6,041 nucleotides of DNA from Nostocaceae cyanobacterium CSSed10_463m (GTDB taxonomy: Bacteria; Cyanobacteriota; Cyanobacteriia; Cyanobacteriales; Nostocaceae), in contig PWQB01000454.1 in the NCBI GenBank assembly GCA_003556955.1, positions 1-6,041 of the forward strand, in the 5' to 3' direction. This document shows, piece by piece, positions 5,692 through 6,041 of the stretch. Made by a program: the position numbers and the translations under genes. Each line of letters starts with the position of its first letter. The first letter of the stretch is position 1. Below the pieces are notes generated by a model, which saw nothing but the letters and a program-made list of their open reading frames with translations, searched no databases and was not told the DNA's origin.

Positions 5692-6041
5692 ACGAGCTAG
5701 AAATCCAGTGTTGAAGGTCGGTCAATGCTTTTATCTATCAAATGTTGGTGTTGACTTAGGGGTGAAAGAATTGGCTACCTTAAGTACAGGGGTAGTTTTT
5801 GCCAACCCTAAGCATTACAAACAAAATTTGGCTCAACTCAAAAGATTATCCAAAAGACACTGTAGAAAAGAAAAAGGCTCTAATAATCGACATAAATCAA
5901 AAATCAAATTAGCTAAACACCATGCAAAAGTAACTAATTTAAGAAAAGATACATTACATAAGATTACTACCTACTTATGCAAGAACCACGCAAAAATAGT
6001 AGTAGAAGATTTAAACGTATCTGGGATGATGTCAAACCATA
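5663..6041 (+). pseudogene. tnpB: TnpB (OrfB, IS605/IS607-type) RuvC-domain fragment, 5'-truncated, runs off the window
   Basis: TnpB is the RNA-guided nuclease of IS200/IS605 and IS607 elements and the ancestor of Cas12. The frame is open from after a TGA at 5660-5662 to the right edge. Family similarity starts near 5711 ('LKVGQCFYLS') and is strong from 5744: 'VGVDLGVKELATLSTG' holds the RuvC-I aspartate (codon 5753-5755), then 'NPKHYKQNLAQLKRLSKRHCRKEKGSNNR', 'HHAKVTNLRKDTLHKITTYLCKNHAKIVVEDLNVSGM' with the RuvC-II glutamate (codon 6005-6007). The roughly 180 residues that normally precede RuvC-I (wedge and recognition domains that hold the guide RNA) are missing. 'CFYLS' also joins directly to 'VGVDLG', where intact proteins have a further stretch of residues. 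There is no ATG at a family-like start. I therefore call it a broken gene, although the retained codons look undamaged. The third RuvC aspartate, zinc finger and guide-RNA region would lie to the right. Confidence 0.85.

Larger units (their letters stand above)
5491..6041 (+). mobile_element. IS607-like insertion sequence remnant, internally deleted (partial)
   Basis: Downstream of the hydrolase lie pieces of the two genes of an IS607-type element in the usual order: a serine-recombinase tnpA N-terminus (5578 on) and then the RuvC part of tnpB (to the right edge). An intact element would carry roughly 190 codons of tnpA and 400 of tnpB. Here only about 60 bases separate the recognisable parts, so most of tnpA and the N-terminal half of tnpB are missing. 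The left boundary is not resolved; IS607 elements lack obvious terminal repeats, and I found no clear end in 5491-5577. The right end lies outside the window. Without a full TnpA it could not move by itself. Confidence 0.65.

Overview
The window looks like a stretch of chromosome from a filamentous, heterocyst-type cyanobacterium (Nostoc/Anabaena-like). Three things point there: a ChlH C-terminus of cyanobacterial type, two HIP1 octamers (GCGATCGC) inside the sensor kinase gene, and two heptamer tandem arrays of the STRR class in the first intergenic gap. The base composition is AT-rich, most strongly in the gap between the divergent genes.

Layout. (1) 1-422, plus strand: the last 139 codons of chlH, the porphyrin-binding subunit of magnesium chelatase, cut by the left edge. 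(2) 423-841: a gene-free gap with a cluster of nested hairpins closed by a perfect 11-bp inverted repeat (about 499-624), an AAGTCAA x4 array (654-681), a further inverted repeat (706-743) and a GAATTAC array (825-851) that runs into the next gene. (3) 842-4237, minus strand: a 1131-residue soluble hybrid histidine kinase, PAS-PAS-GAF-PAS-PAS-HisKA-HATPase-REC, convergent with chlH. (4) 4238-4614: an AT-rich divergent intergenic region. (5) 4615-5490, plus strand: an alpha/beta hydrolase of the fluoroacetate/haloacetate dehalogenase family with all expected catalytic and halide-binding residues. (6) 5578-6041, plus strand: the remains of an IS607-like insertion sequence. A short piece of the TnpA DNA-binding N-terminus is followed within about 60 bases by the RuvC part of TnpB, which runs off the right edge.

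The genes do not form one operon. ChlH belongs to chlorophyll synthesis. The kinase is an orphan with a built-in receiver and no DNA-binding response regulator beside it. The hydrolase is divergently oriented from the kinase, so shared regulation of those two is possible but not shown. I see no multi-gene defence, biosynthetic or CRISPR system. The parts most worth a second look are the hairpin element after chlH, the tandem repeat that supplies the kinase stop codon, the dehalogenase, and the internally deleted tnpA/tnpB element.
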